Positions 1 through 8,163 of a DNA stretch of 64,000 nt are shown one piece after another. The notes below the pieces were generated by a model. That model made no database searches. It saw only the letters and a program-made list of their open reading frames with translations, and had not been told where the DNA came from. The stretch's first letter is position 1. Every line of letters begins with the position of its first letter. A program made the position numbers and the translations under genes. Origin of the DNA: Verrucomicrobiota bacterium (GTDB lineage Bacteria; Verrucomicrobiota; Verrucomicrobiia; Chthoniobacterales; SZAS-18); assembly GCA_018240025.1 (NCBI GenBank), contig JAFEGM010000026.1, positions 1 to 64,000 on the forward strand, read 5' to 3'.

Positions 1-217
1 GGACATCCTGGACTCACCAACGGATGTCCCGAACTCACCAACGGATGTCCTGAACTCACCAACGGACGTCCTGAACTCACCAACGGACGTCCTGAACTCA
101 CCAACGGATGTCCTGAACTCACCAACGGACGTCCTGAACTCACCAACGGACGTCCTGAACTCGCCAACGGATGTCCTGAACTCGCCAACGGATCTCCTGA
201 ACTCGCTAACGGATTTC
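1..217. repeat. 21-bp tandem repeat array, about ten units, running off the left edge
   Basis: Units of GAACTCACCAACGGAYGTCCT follow each other without spacers from the first base to about 217. They become more divergent towards the right (CTCGCCAACGGATCTCCT, then CTCGCTAACGGATTTCCT). Because 21 is a multiple of three, two plus frames and two minus frames stay open. One plus frame reads the heptapeptide ELTNGCP/ELTNGRP down to a TGA at 271-273. The array may therefore be the 3' end of a repeat-protein gene outside the window or purely non-coding. It lies downstream of the minus-strand rhodanese gene. The Y in the unit alternates mostly as C/T transitions. Confidence 0.9.
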
Positions 218-285
218 CTCAGCTCACGCTGGGTGACCGAGTCCGCCTCTGGGCCGGGCAGTCTTCAGAGTGAGGTGACTGCCTG

Positions 286-894
286 CTATTCGACGGTGTA
301 CCTCGGCAGCTCCGGCGCCACCCGCTCGGCGTAGGCGTCGATCCCGCCCGCCAGGGCGCGGACGTTCTTGAAGCCGTGCCCCTCGAAGTAGGCGGCCGCA
401 TCGAGGGCACGCAGGCCTTGATGGTCGATCAGCGCAATCAGGCCTTCCTCGCGCGGCCAGTGCATCAGCATCTCGTTCATCAGCGGCTGCGTGAAATGCA
501 CCGAGCCCGGGATGTGTACGGCGTCGAACTCCTCGCGGGTGCGGATGTCCACCAAGCGGGTCGCCGCATCGGTCTGCCGCTGCGCCAACTCGGTCGGGTC
601 GATCATCTGCTTCCGGTCCTCCTCCTGACTCCGCTGTAGGAACGCGATCACCTCCTCGATCTGCAGATGCGCGTTGCGGGCACAGAGCTGCTGAAGCGTC
701 TCCTCGGGACTGAACCCGCAGCTGCTGCACCCGCCGATGTGGTATTGGCGGAACAAAGCGCGCTGGGCTCCGGGATAGCGGGCCAGCACCTGCTGCATCG
801 TGTCGGTCGGCTGAAACATGGCGTGAAACGTACGCACCAACCGCCCTTCCGCGAGCGGATCCGCTGTCACCCGCCGCCGGCCCCCTCCATTCAT
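286..894 (-). CDS. DUF1858-like redox-disulfide domain plus rhodanese-like domain, catalytic Cys replaced
   Basis: Two domains are visible. The N-terminal one starts at MFQPTDT and carries GGCSSCGFSPEETLQQLC, which resembles the DUF1858 / hybrid-cluster-protein-associated redox disulfide domain. The C-terminal half is rhodanese-like (LVDIRTREEFDAVHIPGSVH, then GGIDAY). The loop that normally holds the catalytic Cys (CxxGxR) reads IDHQGLR, with Asp where Cys is expected. Sulfur transfer by the usual persulfide route is therefore unlikely, and a binding or regulatory role is more plausible. The start is uncertain. ATG at 894 has an AGGAGG four bases upstream; ATG at 915 is also in frame, and both lie in a heptameric GAAGGAN repeat (886-920). 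Divergent from gltX. Confidence 0.8.
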   Translation of the reverse strand: MNGGGRRRVTADPLAEGRLVRTFHAMFQPTDTMQQVLARYPGAQRALFRQYHIGGCSSCGFSPEETLQQLCARNAHLQIEEVIAFLQRSQEEDRKQMIDPTELAQRQTDAATRLVDIRTREEFDAVHIPGSVHFTQPLMNEMLMHWPREEGLIALIDHQGLRALDAAAYFEGHGFKNVRALAGGIDAYAERVAPELPRYTVE

Positions 895-920
895 CCTTCC
901 TCCTTCCTCTTTCATCCTTC
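886..920. repeat. Heptameric tandem repeat spanning the rhodanese-gene start
   Basis: Read on the minus strand this is five contiguous 7-mers: GAAGGAT, GAAAGAG, GAAGGAG, GAAGGAT, GAATGGA. It supplies both the purine-rich Shine-Dalgarno-like sequence and two alternative in-frame ATG codons of the neighbouring gene. Confidence 0.7.
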
Positions 921-955
921 CCGGCTATGGTCCGCTCCCCTTTCCACCGCCTGAC

Positions 956-2272
956 ATGTCCCAGAAACCTCGCGTCCGCTTCGCTCCGTCGCCCACCGGC
1001 TATCTCCACGTCGGCGGGGCGCGCACGGCTCTCTTCAACTGGCTCTACGCCCGTCACACCGGCGGCACGTTCGTCCTGCGGGTGGAGGACACGGACGACA
1101 AACGCAACACGGAAGAGGCGGTGCAGGTGATCTACGACGGACTGCGTTGGTTGGGGCTCGACTGGGACGAAGGTCCCCTCGTGGGCGGCGAGCGCGGGCC
1201 GTATTTCCAGAGCCAGCGCAATGCGATCTACGAGCGCTATCTCGAGCAGTTGCGCGCGGCCGGGCATCTCTACGAGGACGGCGGCGCCGTGCGCTTCCGC
1301 TCGCCGCGCCAGACGGTGCAGGTGGTCGACATCGTCTGCGGCACGATCGACTTCGATCTCTCGAATCCGGAGACGCATCCGGACATGACCATCCGCCGGC
1401 CGGACGGCTCGTGGATCTTCCACTTCGTCAATGTGGTCGACGACATCGAGATGGGCATCACCCACGTCATCCGTGGCGAGGATCACCTCTCGAACACGCC
1501 CAAGCACGTCGAGCTCTACAACGCCTTCGGCGTGCGCCCGCCGATCTTCGCCCACATTCCGTTGATCCTGAAAAAGGACGGCAAGGGCAAGATGAGCAAA
1601 CGCGACGAGGGCTCCGCCGTGGCCAGCTACATCACCGACGGCTACGCGCCCGAGGCCGTGCGCAACTACCTCTGCCTCCTCGGCTGGTCGCCCAAGGACA
1701 ACCGCGAGAAGATCGACATCGCCGAGGTCGTGCAGCTCTTCGATCTCGACAAGATCAACCGCGGCAACGCGGCCTTCGACCTCGAGAAGTGCGCCTGGCT
1801 GAGCGGCGAGTACTTCCGTGAAATGGACCCGGCGCGCTTCCGCGAGTTGGGGCGCGAAGCGCTGGTGCGCGCCGGGGTCGACCTCGCGCGCTTCGACGCG
1901 GCCTACGTCGACGCCGCGCTCGACACCTGCCGCGGCAAGGTGCGGCTGCTCAAGGAACTGCCGGCCTACGCCGGCTTCTACTTCCGCGACGAGCGGATCA
2001 TGGACGAAGCGGCGAGAACGAAATTCCTGACGCCCGAGGCCCTGCCGCGCCTCGCCGCCATGCGCGAGGCGCTCGGCGCGCTAACCACCTTCGACGCTGC
2101 TGCGATCGAGGGGGTACTCAAGCCGTTGGCCGCGCAGTACGGGGTCAAACTCGGCGCATTTCTGCAGCCACTGCGCGTGGCCGTCACCGGCTCGGCGGCA
2201 GGGCCGAGTCTCTACCACCTGCTCGAGATCCTGGGGCGCGAGCGGGTGCTGCGTCTGTGTGCCGACGTCTGA
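956..2272 (+). CDS. gltX: Glutamyl-tRNA synthetase
   Basis: Charges tRNA-Glu with glutamate in the cytosol. The class I signature is present: FAPSPTGYLHVGGARTALFN near the N-terminus contains the HIGH-like element (HVGG), and KMSKRD lies near residue 212. The Rossmann core is followed by an all-helical anticodon-binding region ending in LRVAVTG and a final helix. At 438 residues it is somewhat shorter than the usual 470-500, with the shortening in the C-terminal part. The ATG at 956 gives the standard N-terminus directly before the RFAPSPTG motif. No clear Shine-Dalgarno sequence is visible. Convergent with the next gene, 12 bp away. Confidence 0.97.
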   Translation: MSQKPRVRFAPSPTGYLHVGGARTALFNWLYARHTGGTFVLRVEDTDDKRNTEEAVQVIYDGLRWLGLDWDEGPLVGGERGPYFQSQRNAIYERYLEQLRAAGHLYEDGGAVRFRSPRQTVQVVDIVCGTIDFDLSNPETHPDMTIRRPDGSWIFHFVNVVDDIEMGITHVIRGEDHLSNTPKHVELYNAFGVRPPIFAHIPLILKKDGKGKMSKRDEGSAVASYITDGYAPEAVRNYLCLLGWSPKDNREKIDIAEVVQLFDLDKINRGNAAFDLEKCAWLSGEYFREMDPARFRELGREALVRAGVDLARFDAAYVDAALDTCRGKVRLLKELPAYAGFYFRDERIMDEAARTKFLTPEALPRLAAMREALGALTTFDAAAIEGVLKPLAAQYGVKLGAFLQPLRVAVTGSAAGPSLYHLLEILGRERVLRLCADV

Positions 2273-2284
2273 TCGCGCCGCGTC

Positions 2285-3283
2285 TCAACCCGCCTGTTCC
2301 GCCTCGGCCTCCGGCTGCAGCGTCGGGGCCGCCGTGCGTTTGAACGAGAGGTACACGACTGCGCCAATGAGGCAGTAGAAGACGCCGATCAGAAAACCGA
2401 TCATGGCGATCGGCACCGTGACCGAAGCGGGCAGATGGCAGAGGTCGCCGAGCAGAGTCTTGAAGAGTCCCTCGCGCACGCCGATGCCGGAAACGCTGAT
2501 CGGAATGGCGATGATCGCATTCACGATCGGCATGATGGCGCTGATGTCCCAGTAGCTGATCGACTCCACCCGCAGCGCGCGGGCGGAGGCGAAAAAGGTG
2601 AAGAACATCGCGCCATGGGCGATCACGGAAAGGACCACCGCGGCCACGAGCGTACGCCAGTTGCGGCCGCATTCCTCGAAGACGGTGACCAATTCGAGAA
2701 TGCGGGCGCGCAGGGGGAGTCGCTCCGGGAGGCGCTGGGACAGGCCGGTCATGGCGAGGAACGCGGCTACGAAGACGATGCCCGACGATCCGCCGAGGAT
2801 GAGCACGAACGTCGCCATGAGCGCCTGGGTGGCGGGCGTGCTCGTCAGCCAGCTGTAGCGGAGCACGACGAAGACGGCAGCGATGCCGACCAGGACGATC
2901 AGCCCGACGATGCGGTCCATCAGCACCGTGAAGCCCGCCGCCGCCTTCTTGGACTGTGCTTCGCGGACCACATAGAAGATCTTGACCACATCGCCCCCAA
3001 CCGCGCCGAGGCCGAAGAGGTTGAAGAAGATGCCGACGAAGACGATGCCGAAGACGCGGGGCCAGGGCAGCACGATACCTTGCGCGCGCAGGAGCAGGCC
3101 GAAGCGGACCGAACCTGCGAGATAGGTCAGCGATCCGACCGCCGTGCCGAGCAGGAGCCAGCGGAGGTCGGCCTGTTGCAGCGCCTGCCACATCTCCGCC
3201 CGCTGCACCGGATTGCGGAAGACAAAATAGAGCACGGTGGCCGTGACCAAGAGTTGCAGAATGAGCAGGGCGACGCGCTTCAT
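2285..3283 (-). CDS. Flippase-like (lysylphosphatidylglycerol synthase TM region / UPF0104) membrane protein
   Basis: A polytopic inner-membrane protein of 332 residues starting MKRVALLILQLLVTA. It has about seven to eight hydrophobic segments. The family hallmark lies around residues 75-110 (SVRFGLLLRAQGI, FFNLFGLGAVGGDVVKIFYV, then a basic stretch and the Asp-containing MDRIVGL). Relatives include YbhN-type proteins and the membrane half of MprF, which move or modify lipids; the substrate here cannot be deduced. The ATG at 3283 is preferred because it begins directly with a membrane segment. The longer in-frame reading to 3589 would run antisense through the divergent phosphoesterase gene. 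Confidence 0.85.
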   Translation of the reverse strand: MKRVALLILQLLVTATVLYFVFRNPVQRAEMWQALQQADLRWLLLGTAVGSLTYLAGSVRFGLLLRAQGIVLPWPRVFGIVFVGIFFNLFGLGAVGGDVVKIFYVVREAQSKKAAAGFTVLMDRIVGLIVLVGIAAVFVVLRYSWLTSTPATQALMATFVLILGGSSGIVFVAAFLAMTGLSQRLPERLPLRARILELVTVFEECGRNWRTLVAAVVLSVIAHGAMFFTFFASARALRVESISYWDISAIMPIVNAIIAIPISVSGIGVREGLFKTLLGDLCHLPASVTVPIAMIGFLIGVFYCLIGAVVYLSFKRTAAPTLQPEAEAEQAG

Positions 3284-3413
3284 GGCGGGGGATGCAAGAA
3301 AGCGTGAAATCGAGTTTTCGAAATCGGAATCAGCGGGCGGACGGACTTTGCTTCGAGATCCACAGCTGCCGCGGTCGGTTTTGCCCGCGCCCGGAATCCG
3401 CCTTTGTTGACCG

Positions 3414-4304
3414 ATGACGCGCCGCGAATTCCTCCGCCGGGCCGCAGCCGGATTGCTCGCAGCCGGGACCGCGGGCGGGCTGGGCTCGCTGGTGGCGGCG
3501 CGGATGTGCGGCACGCCGGAGGTGACTGTGGCCGTGCCGAATCTGCCGTCGGGCTTCGCCGGCGTGCGCGTGGCGCTCGTCGCCGACACCCACCACGGGG
3601 CTTGGGTGCCCGCGAGCTACCTGCGGCAGGTGATGGCGGAGGTGAATGCCGCGCGGCCCGACCTGATCGTGCTCCTGGGCGATTATCTCACGCATCGCTG
3701 GGTCCGGCGCGGGCCGGTGAAACTCGGCCGCGGGGGCGATCCTGAGCCGGCCCGCGTCCAAACGGCGGCCGAGGCGCTGGCGGGACTGGAAGCGCCGCTC
3801 GGGGTGCATTTCGTGCTCGGGAATCACGACTACTGGGAAGGCGCCGAACTGATGCGGAAAGCGCTTTCCGGACTCGGCTACCGCGATCTGAACAACACCG
3901 GATGCTGGCTCGAGCGGGGCGGTTCCCGCTTGCGGCTCGGCGGGGTGGAGGACATGTGGGAATCGCGGCCGAATCTCCCGCTGGCGGCCGGGGACACGCG
4001 GGCGGGCGACTGTTTCATCCTGCTCACCCACAATCCCGATTTCGCCGAACTCGGCGGGCGCGACCCCCGGCTCTCCCTCATGCTGGCCGGTCACACCCAC
4101 GGCGGGCAGGTGGTGCTGCCATGGCTCGGCCCGCCCATTCTTCCGACTATGACCGGCAAGCGCTACGCCTCGGGGCTCTGCCGCGGGCCGGTCTGCCCGG
4201 TGTTCGTCACCCGGGGAGTCGGCACCATCTTTCCGCCGGTGCGCTTCCGCTGCCCGGCCGAGGTGCCGATTCTGCAGCTGCAGCCGGCCCCGCGTCCCGC
4301 TTGA
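3414..4304 (+). CDS. Tat-exported calcineurin-like metallophosphoesterase (YkuE-like)
   Basis: 296 residues. The N-terminus MTRREFLRRAAAGLLAAG is a twin-arginine signal, so the protein is probably folded before export. The metallophosphoesterase motifs follow in order: ADTHHGA (D-x-H), LGDYLTH (GD), LGNHDYW (GNHD), LLTHNPDF and AGHTHGGQ (GHTH). These supply the residues of a dinuclear metal site. Relatives of the YkuE/LpxG type hydrolyse phosphoesters at the cell envelope, including UDP-2,3-diacylglucosamine in some bacteria. The true substrate is unknown. The gene diverges from the flippase-like gene, which also suggests an envelope-lipid setting. Confidence 0.88.
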   Translation: MTRREFLRRAAAGLLAAGTAGGLGSLVAARMCGTPEVTVAVPNLPSGFAGVRVALVADTHHGAWVPASYLRQVMAEVNAARPDLIVLLGDYLTHRWVRRGPVKLGRGGDPEPARVQTAAEALAGLEAPLGVHFVLGNHDYWEGAELMRKALSGLGYRDLNNTGCWLERGGSRLRLGGVEDMWESRPNLPLAAGDTRAGDCFILLTHNPDFAELGGRDPRLSLMLAGHTHGGQVVLPWLGPPILPTMTGKRYASGLCRGPVCPVFVTRGVGTIFPPVRFRCPAEVPILQLQPAPRPA

Positions 4305-4376
4305 AGCCCGAGCGGGCGCCGCAGGGCGGGTCAGCTTCCGCTCGCAATCCGGCCGCTCCTCGCCATCCTACGCCCC

Positions 4377-7193
4377 GTGCTCTCCCCGGGTGTCCATGGA
4401 GCTGAGGAATTCGCGCACTTTCGGCTGCTGCGCAAAGCCGACGGCTCGCCGCATATTCTCGGGGTGGGTGGCATGGGCATCACCTACAAGGCGCACGACC
4501 CGCGTCTGCGGCTCGACGTGGCGCTGAAGGTTGTACACCCGGCCCGTCTGGGCGATCCGGACGCGCAGAAGCTCTTCATCCGGGAGGCCCGGGCGGCGGC
4601 GCAAATCCGGCATCCGAACGTGGCTGGGGTCGTCTTCCTCGACGACGCGCAGGACCGGGTCTTCTACGCGATGGAATTCATCGACGGCGTCTCGCTCCAC
4701 ACCTGGCTGCGCAAGCACGGCCGCGCGCGGGTCGGCATCGCACTGGGCTTCGCCGAGCAGATTGCACACGGGCTCGGCGCGATCCACGAGGCCGGCATCA
4801 TCCATCGCGACCTCAAGCCGGCGAACCTGATGGTGATGGAGTTTCCGCCCGAGCATCCGCGGCATCGGGCGCTGTCCGCCAGCGGCGGCTGCCAGCTCAA
4901 GATCATCGATTTCGGCCTGGCCCGCGGGATGCAGCAAGACGAGGCCGACACCGATCTCGACGCCCCGCTGCCAACCACCGGCTTCCGCGGCACCGCGGCC
5001 TACTCGAGTCCGGAGCAATGCGAGGAGGAATCCGACCTCGATGCACGCAGCGACCTCTATTCGCTCGGCTGCATCCTCTGGGAACTGCTGGCCGGGCGGC
5101 CGCCCTTCCTTGGGCGCAACCAGCGCGAGTTGGTCAATGCGCACGTCGCCGCCGCGCCGCCGTGGGAACTGCTGCGGGCCGTGCCCGAGCCGGTGCTGGC
5201 GGTGTTGCGCCGTCTGCTGGCCAAGCCGCGAGCCGAGCGTTATGCGAGCGCGGCCGAGACGGCGGAGGCGCTGGTCTTTGCGCGGCGGCAACTCGGGCCC
5301 GAGACCTCCAAATCGCTGCTCGCGCCGCTGCCGGCCCCCACGCCCGCGACGCCGGTGCCGCTGACTCCGCTGCCCGTGCCGCCAACCGCGCCCGCGCCGA
5401 CCTCCAGCGGTACGCAGATCACGGTGCAGCTGCCGGCCAACTGGTGGATCGGCGTGCTCGCCCTGCTCGGCTTCGCGGTGGTGGGCGCGAGTCTGCTGCT
5501 GCTTTGGCGCCGGCCGGCGCCGGCGCCACCGGCCGGCTCCACGCCGGCGATCGCGACGTCACCCGCCGCGGCGTCGGTGTCCGATGAAGTGCGCCGGCGC
5601 ACTGTGGCCGTGCTGCCCTTCACCAGCCGCAGCCCCGAGGGTGAGGCCGAATACTTGGCCGAAGGCGTGCACGACGACATCCTCAGCAGCCTGTCGAAGA
5701 TCAAGTCGGTCCGGGTCATCGCCATGCGCACCACGCCGAAGAATCGCGATCTGGCGTCGGAGTTCGGCGTCGGCGTGGTGCTGGAAGGCAGCGTGCGGCA
5801 GCAGGGCACGCGCATCCGCGTGAACACCCAGCTGACGGAAGCGGGCACCGGACGGCAGCTGTGGGCGGAGACGTTCGACAACGAGCTCACCAGCGCCTTC
5901 GAGATCCAGAGCGCCGTCGCCCGCGAGGTGGCCCGCGCACTCGAGACCAAGATTTCGGCGGGGGAGGCCGCGGCCATCGCGCGACAGCCCACCAAGGACC
6001 GCGAGGCCTACGAGATCTTCCTGCGCACCCGCGCCCGCGAGAGCAAGGCCACCCGCACGCGCGAGGCGCAGCTGGCCATCGCAGCGGACTACACGCGGGC
6101 GCTGGAGCTCGATCCGCAGTTCGCGCTGGCCTGGGCGCACCTGGCCAAGACGCACGCCATCATCTACACCTACGCCATCGACCAGACGCCGGGCCGGCTT
6201 GCGCTGCTCATCAGCGCGGCGCGCAAGGCGGTCGATCTCGACCCCGGCCTGCCCGAGGCGCACGTCTCGATGGGCCGGGCGATCTCGATCGAGCGGCGCG
6301 ACTTCGAGTCCGCGTTGCGCGAATTCCGGGTCGCTTTAGCCATCGAGCCGTCCAACGCGGAAGCGCTGGACGCGGCCGCGCACATGCTGCGACGGATGGG
6401 CCGCTGGGAGGAAGGATTGAAGCTGCAGCAGCAGGCGGTCGAGCTGGCCCCGGACGACGGCGCCAAGGTCAACGCGCTCGGCACTCACCTGCTGCACATG
6501 CGGCGCTACGCGGAATCGGAGGCCGCCTTCCGCCGCGCCACCGCGCTCTCGAACAACGCGTACCGTGAGATGGACTACGTCTTCGCGGTGCTGCATCGCA
6601 CGCAGGATTGGCCGGCGGCGGAGAAGCGCGTCCGCGAGCTCATCCCGCGGATGCCGCCCGATCGCGCTTGGCGGGCGCAGCTCGAGATCGGCGACTACGA
6701 AGGCGCGCTCAAGACCGTGCGCGCGATGCCCGGCGACATGCTCGCCTACACCACCCGGCTCGTGCCGAAGTCGTTCCTGGAAGGCATCTTCCTCCACGGC
6801 CTCGGCGACCTGGAGGCCTCGCGGCGCGCCTTTGCCGCGGCGCTTCCCATCATGCGTGCGCAGGCGGCCGAGCGCGGCGAGGACGAGATGGTGCGGGTCC
6901 GCCTGGCCCACGCCCTGGCCGGGGTGGGGGACAAGGCCGGCGCCATCGCCGAGGGCGAGGCCGCCATGCGCGAATGCCCGGAATCCGAGGACGTGGTCCG
7001 CAGCCGCAACGTGGCGGAGGATTTCGCCGAGATCTGCGGGATGCTCGGCGAATTCGACCGCGGCTGCGAGATCCTCGAGCGCCTGCTGAAGGTCGAGCGC
7101 CGCCTGAATGTCGTGCGCCTCAAGTTCTTCCCCGTCTGGGCACCGTATCGGAATCACCCGCGCTTCCAGCGGATTCTGCAGCAGGGGATGTAG
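4377..7193 (+). CDS. Ser/Thr protein kinase with TolB-like domain and TPR repeats
   Basis: 938 residues in one chain. The N-terminal Hanks-type kinase has the glycine loop LGVGGMGITYKA (residues 28-39), ALKVVHP, the catalytic HRDLKPANLM (H143-D145) and DFGLARG (D178). A Pro-rich linker and one membrane span (about residues 353-375) follow. Next comes a TolB-like region (VAVLPFTSRSPEGE, LEGSVRQQGTRIRV, LWAETFD) also seen next to adenylate-cyclase and kinase modules. Tetratricopeptide repeats fill the rest to a short ending HPRFQRILQQGM. The layout suggests cytosolic kinase and periplasmic TPRs. The only in-frame start ahead of the kinase domain is GTG at 4377. Confidence 0.9.
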   Translation: MLSPGVHGAEEFAHFRLLRKADGSPHILGVGGMGITYKAHDPRLRLDVALKVVHPARLGDPDAQKLFIREARAAAQIRHPNVAGVVFLDDAQDRVFYAMEFIDGVSLHTWLRKHGRARVGIALGFAEQIAHGLGAIHEAGIIHRDLKPANLMVMEFPPEHPRHRALSASGGCQLKIIDFGLARGMQQDEADTDLDAPLPTTGFRGTAAYSSPEQCEEESDLDARSDLYSLGCILWELLAGRPPFLGRNQRELVNAHVAAAPPWELLRAVPEPVLAVLRRLLAKPRAERYASAAETAEALVFARRQLGPETSKSLLAPLPAPTPATPVPLTPLPVPPTAPAPTSSGTQITVQLPANWWIGVLALLGFAVVGASLLLLWRRPAPAPPAGSTPAIATSPAAASVSDEVRRRTVAVLPFTSRSPEGEAEYLAEGVHDDILSSLSKIKSVRVIAMRTTPKNRDLASEFGVGVVLEGSVRQQGTRIRVNTQLTEAGTGRQLWAETFDNELTSAFEIQSAVAREVARALETKISAGEAAAIARQPTKDREAYEIFLRTRARESKATRTREAQLAIAADYTRALELDPQFALAWAHLAKTHAIIYTYAIDQTPGRLALLISAARKAVDLDPGLPEAHVSMGRAISIERRDFESALREFRVALAIEPSNAEALDAAAHMLRRMGRWEEGLKLQQQAVELAPDDGAKVNALGTHLLHMRRYAESEAAFRRATALSNNAYREMDYVFAVLHRTQDWPAAEKRVRELIPRMPPDRAWRAQLEIGDYEGALKTVRAMPGDMLAYTTRLVPKSFLEGIFLHGLGDLEASRRAFAAALPIMRAQAAERGEDEMVRVRLAHALAGVGDKAGAIAEGEAAMRECPESEDVVRSRNVAEDFAEICGMLGEFDRGCEILERLLKVERRLNVVRLKFFPVWAPYRNHPRFQRILQQGM

Positions 7194-7219
7194 GCTTTCG
7201 TCGGCCGCCTCGCGTTGAT

Positions 7220-7233
7220 GTCGAAGCTTCGAC
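7220..7233. other. Perfect 14-bp palindrome in a promoter-sized spacer
   Basis: GTCGAAGCTTCGAC is a perfect inverted repeat with no loop, 27 bp after the kinase-fusion stop codon and 73 bp before the small membrane-protein gene. It could be an operator for a dimeric regulator or a weak hairpin. There is no T-tract to suggest a terminator. Confidence 0.35.
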
Positions 7234-7306
7234 AAAGACGAGGTCTTGCGCAAAAGACTGGACGAGTCAGCTACGTTTGCCTAGGCACTTCCCACACGAG
7301 ACCTCC

Positions 7307-7606
7307 ATGAGAAACCTTATCCGGATCATTTTTTGGCTCTTTGGCACGATCTTTGGGATGTATGCCGGGATGGGAATCATGGGGGTCATCGCCGGCCGCG
7401 GAAACGGGATGTTCACGACCGGGGTGGAGGCGCTTTTGTTTCCCTTCGTGTTGTATATTGTTCTTACGCTGATCTTTGCGGTTTTGGCGTCCGACGGCAC
7501 CGCGCTGAAAGCACTCGATGAGCTGCCTGTGTTCATCATCCCGTTCCAGGTGATTCACTTCACCGCGGTGATGCTGGCCTTCTTGTTGTTGTTCGGTCGT
7601 CGATAG
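7307..7606 (+). CDS. Small three-span membrane protein, function unknown
   Basis: 99 residues starting MRNLIRIIFWLFGTIFGMYA. Three hydrophobic stretches cover residues 4-28, 42-61 and 76-97, leaving only short loops, of which SDGTALKALDELP is the most polar. I recognise no family. The chosen ATG sits 12 bp after a CACACGAG stretch and begins directly with the first span; the reading frame is open further upstream but only as a shadow of the kinase gene. Local base composition is more AT-rich than the neighbours, partly because of hydrophobic codons. The 113-bp upstream spacer contains the 14-bp palindrome. Confidence 0.7.
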   Translation: MRNLIRIIFWLFGTIFGMYAGMGIMGVIAGRGNGMFTTGVEALLFPFVLYIVLTLIFAVLASDGTALKALDELPVFIIPFQVIHFTAVMLAFLLLFGRR

Positions 7607-7689
7607 CAATGACGATGAGGTGCGCCGACGCCGAGTCGGGGCCGTCCGCGCGCGCTTGACGCCGACCCTCCGCCGAGTGTGCGTGCAGC

Positions 7690-8079
7690 ATGACTGCCGC
7701 TCCTCTCGCTCTCGCCCTCTTGCTGCTCGCTGCTGCGCCCTCTCCTGGACTCGCAGCCGAACCGGCCAAACCCGCCGCCCCGGCGAAAGCTGCGGCCACG
7801 ACCACGATCGAGGCGATCTACCGCAACTGCCAGTTCTCCGCCGGTTCGGCCAAGTTGTTTTTCCGGGACGCGCAGGGGAAGGAAATTGTGGCTTCAGTGA
7901 TGACCAAGGCCCAGCGTACGGGAATGGCGCCCGACGAGCCTTACGTGAAGTTCCCCGAGGAGATGATCAAAGTGCGCAGCAGTTCCGGCTCCGACGCGAA
8001 CCCGGCCTACGTGGGCAAGCGCTTCCTCCTCGTCTTCGACGCCGAGGGGGACGTGAAGGAGATCCGTCTGAAGAAGTAG
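7690..8079 (+). CDS. Small secreted protein, function unknown
   Basis: 129 residues. Residues 1-23 form a typical Sec signal peptide (MTAAPLALALLLLAAAPSPG, then LAA). An Ala/Pro/Lys-rich linker follows, then a mature domain of about 90 residues (IEAIYRNCQFSAGSAKLFF to VKEIRLKK) with a single Cys. The strand-rich pattern suggests a small beta domain in the periplasm. I recognise no family. It lies 84 bp after the membrane-protein gene and 84 bp before the amylase gene, all on the same strand, so co-transcription is possible. Confidence 0.65.
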   Translation: MTAAPLALALLLLAAAPSPGLAAEPAKPAAPAKAAATTTIEAIYRNCQFSAGSAKLFFRDAQGKEIVASVMTKAQRTGMAPDEPYVKFPEEMIKVRSSSGSDANPAYVGKRFLLVFDAEGDVKEIRLKK

Positions 8080-8163
8080 ACGCTAGCCGGACGACGGAAC
8101 GCGCCACAGACGGAGCGCGCTTTCCACTCGGCAGCGCGCATTTTGCCCGCTTCATTCGGGGCG

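Noticed and set aside
1..217. CRISPR array
   Set aside because: Units follow each other without spacers and there are no cas genes in the window.
3284..3589. 102-residue N-terminal extension of the flippase-like protein
   Set aside because: Low-complexity Arg/Pro/Ser sequence that would run antisense into the divergent phosphoesterase gene; ATG 3283 begins directly with the first membrane span.
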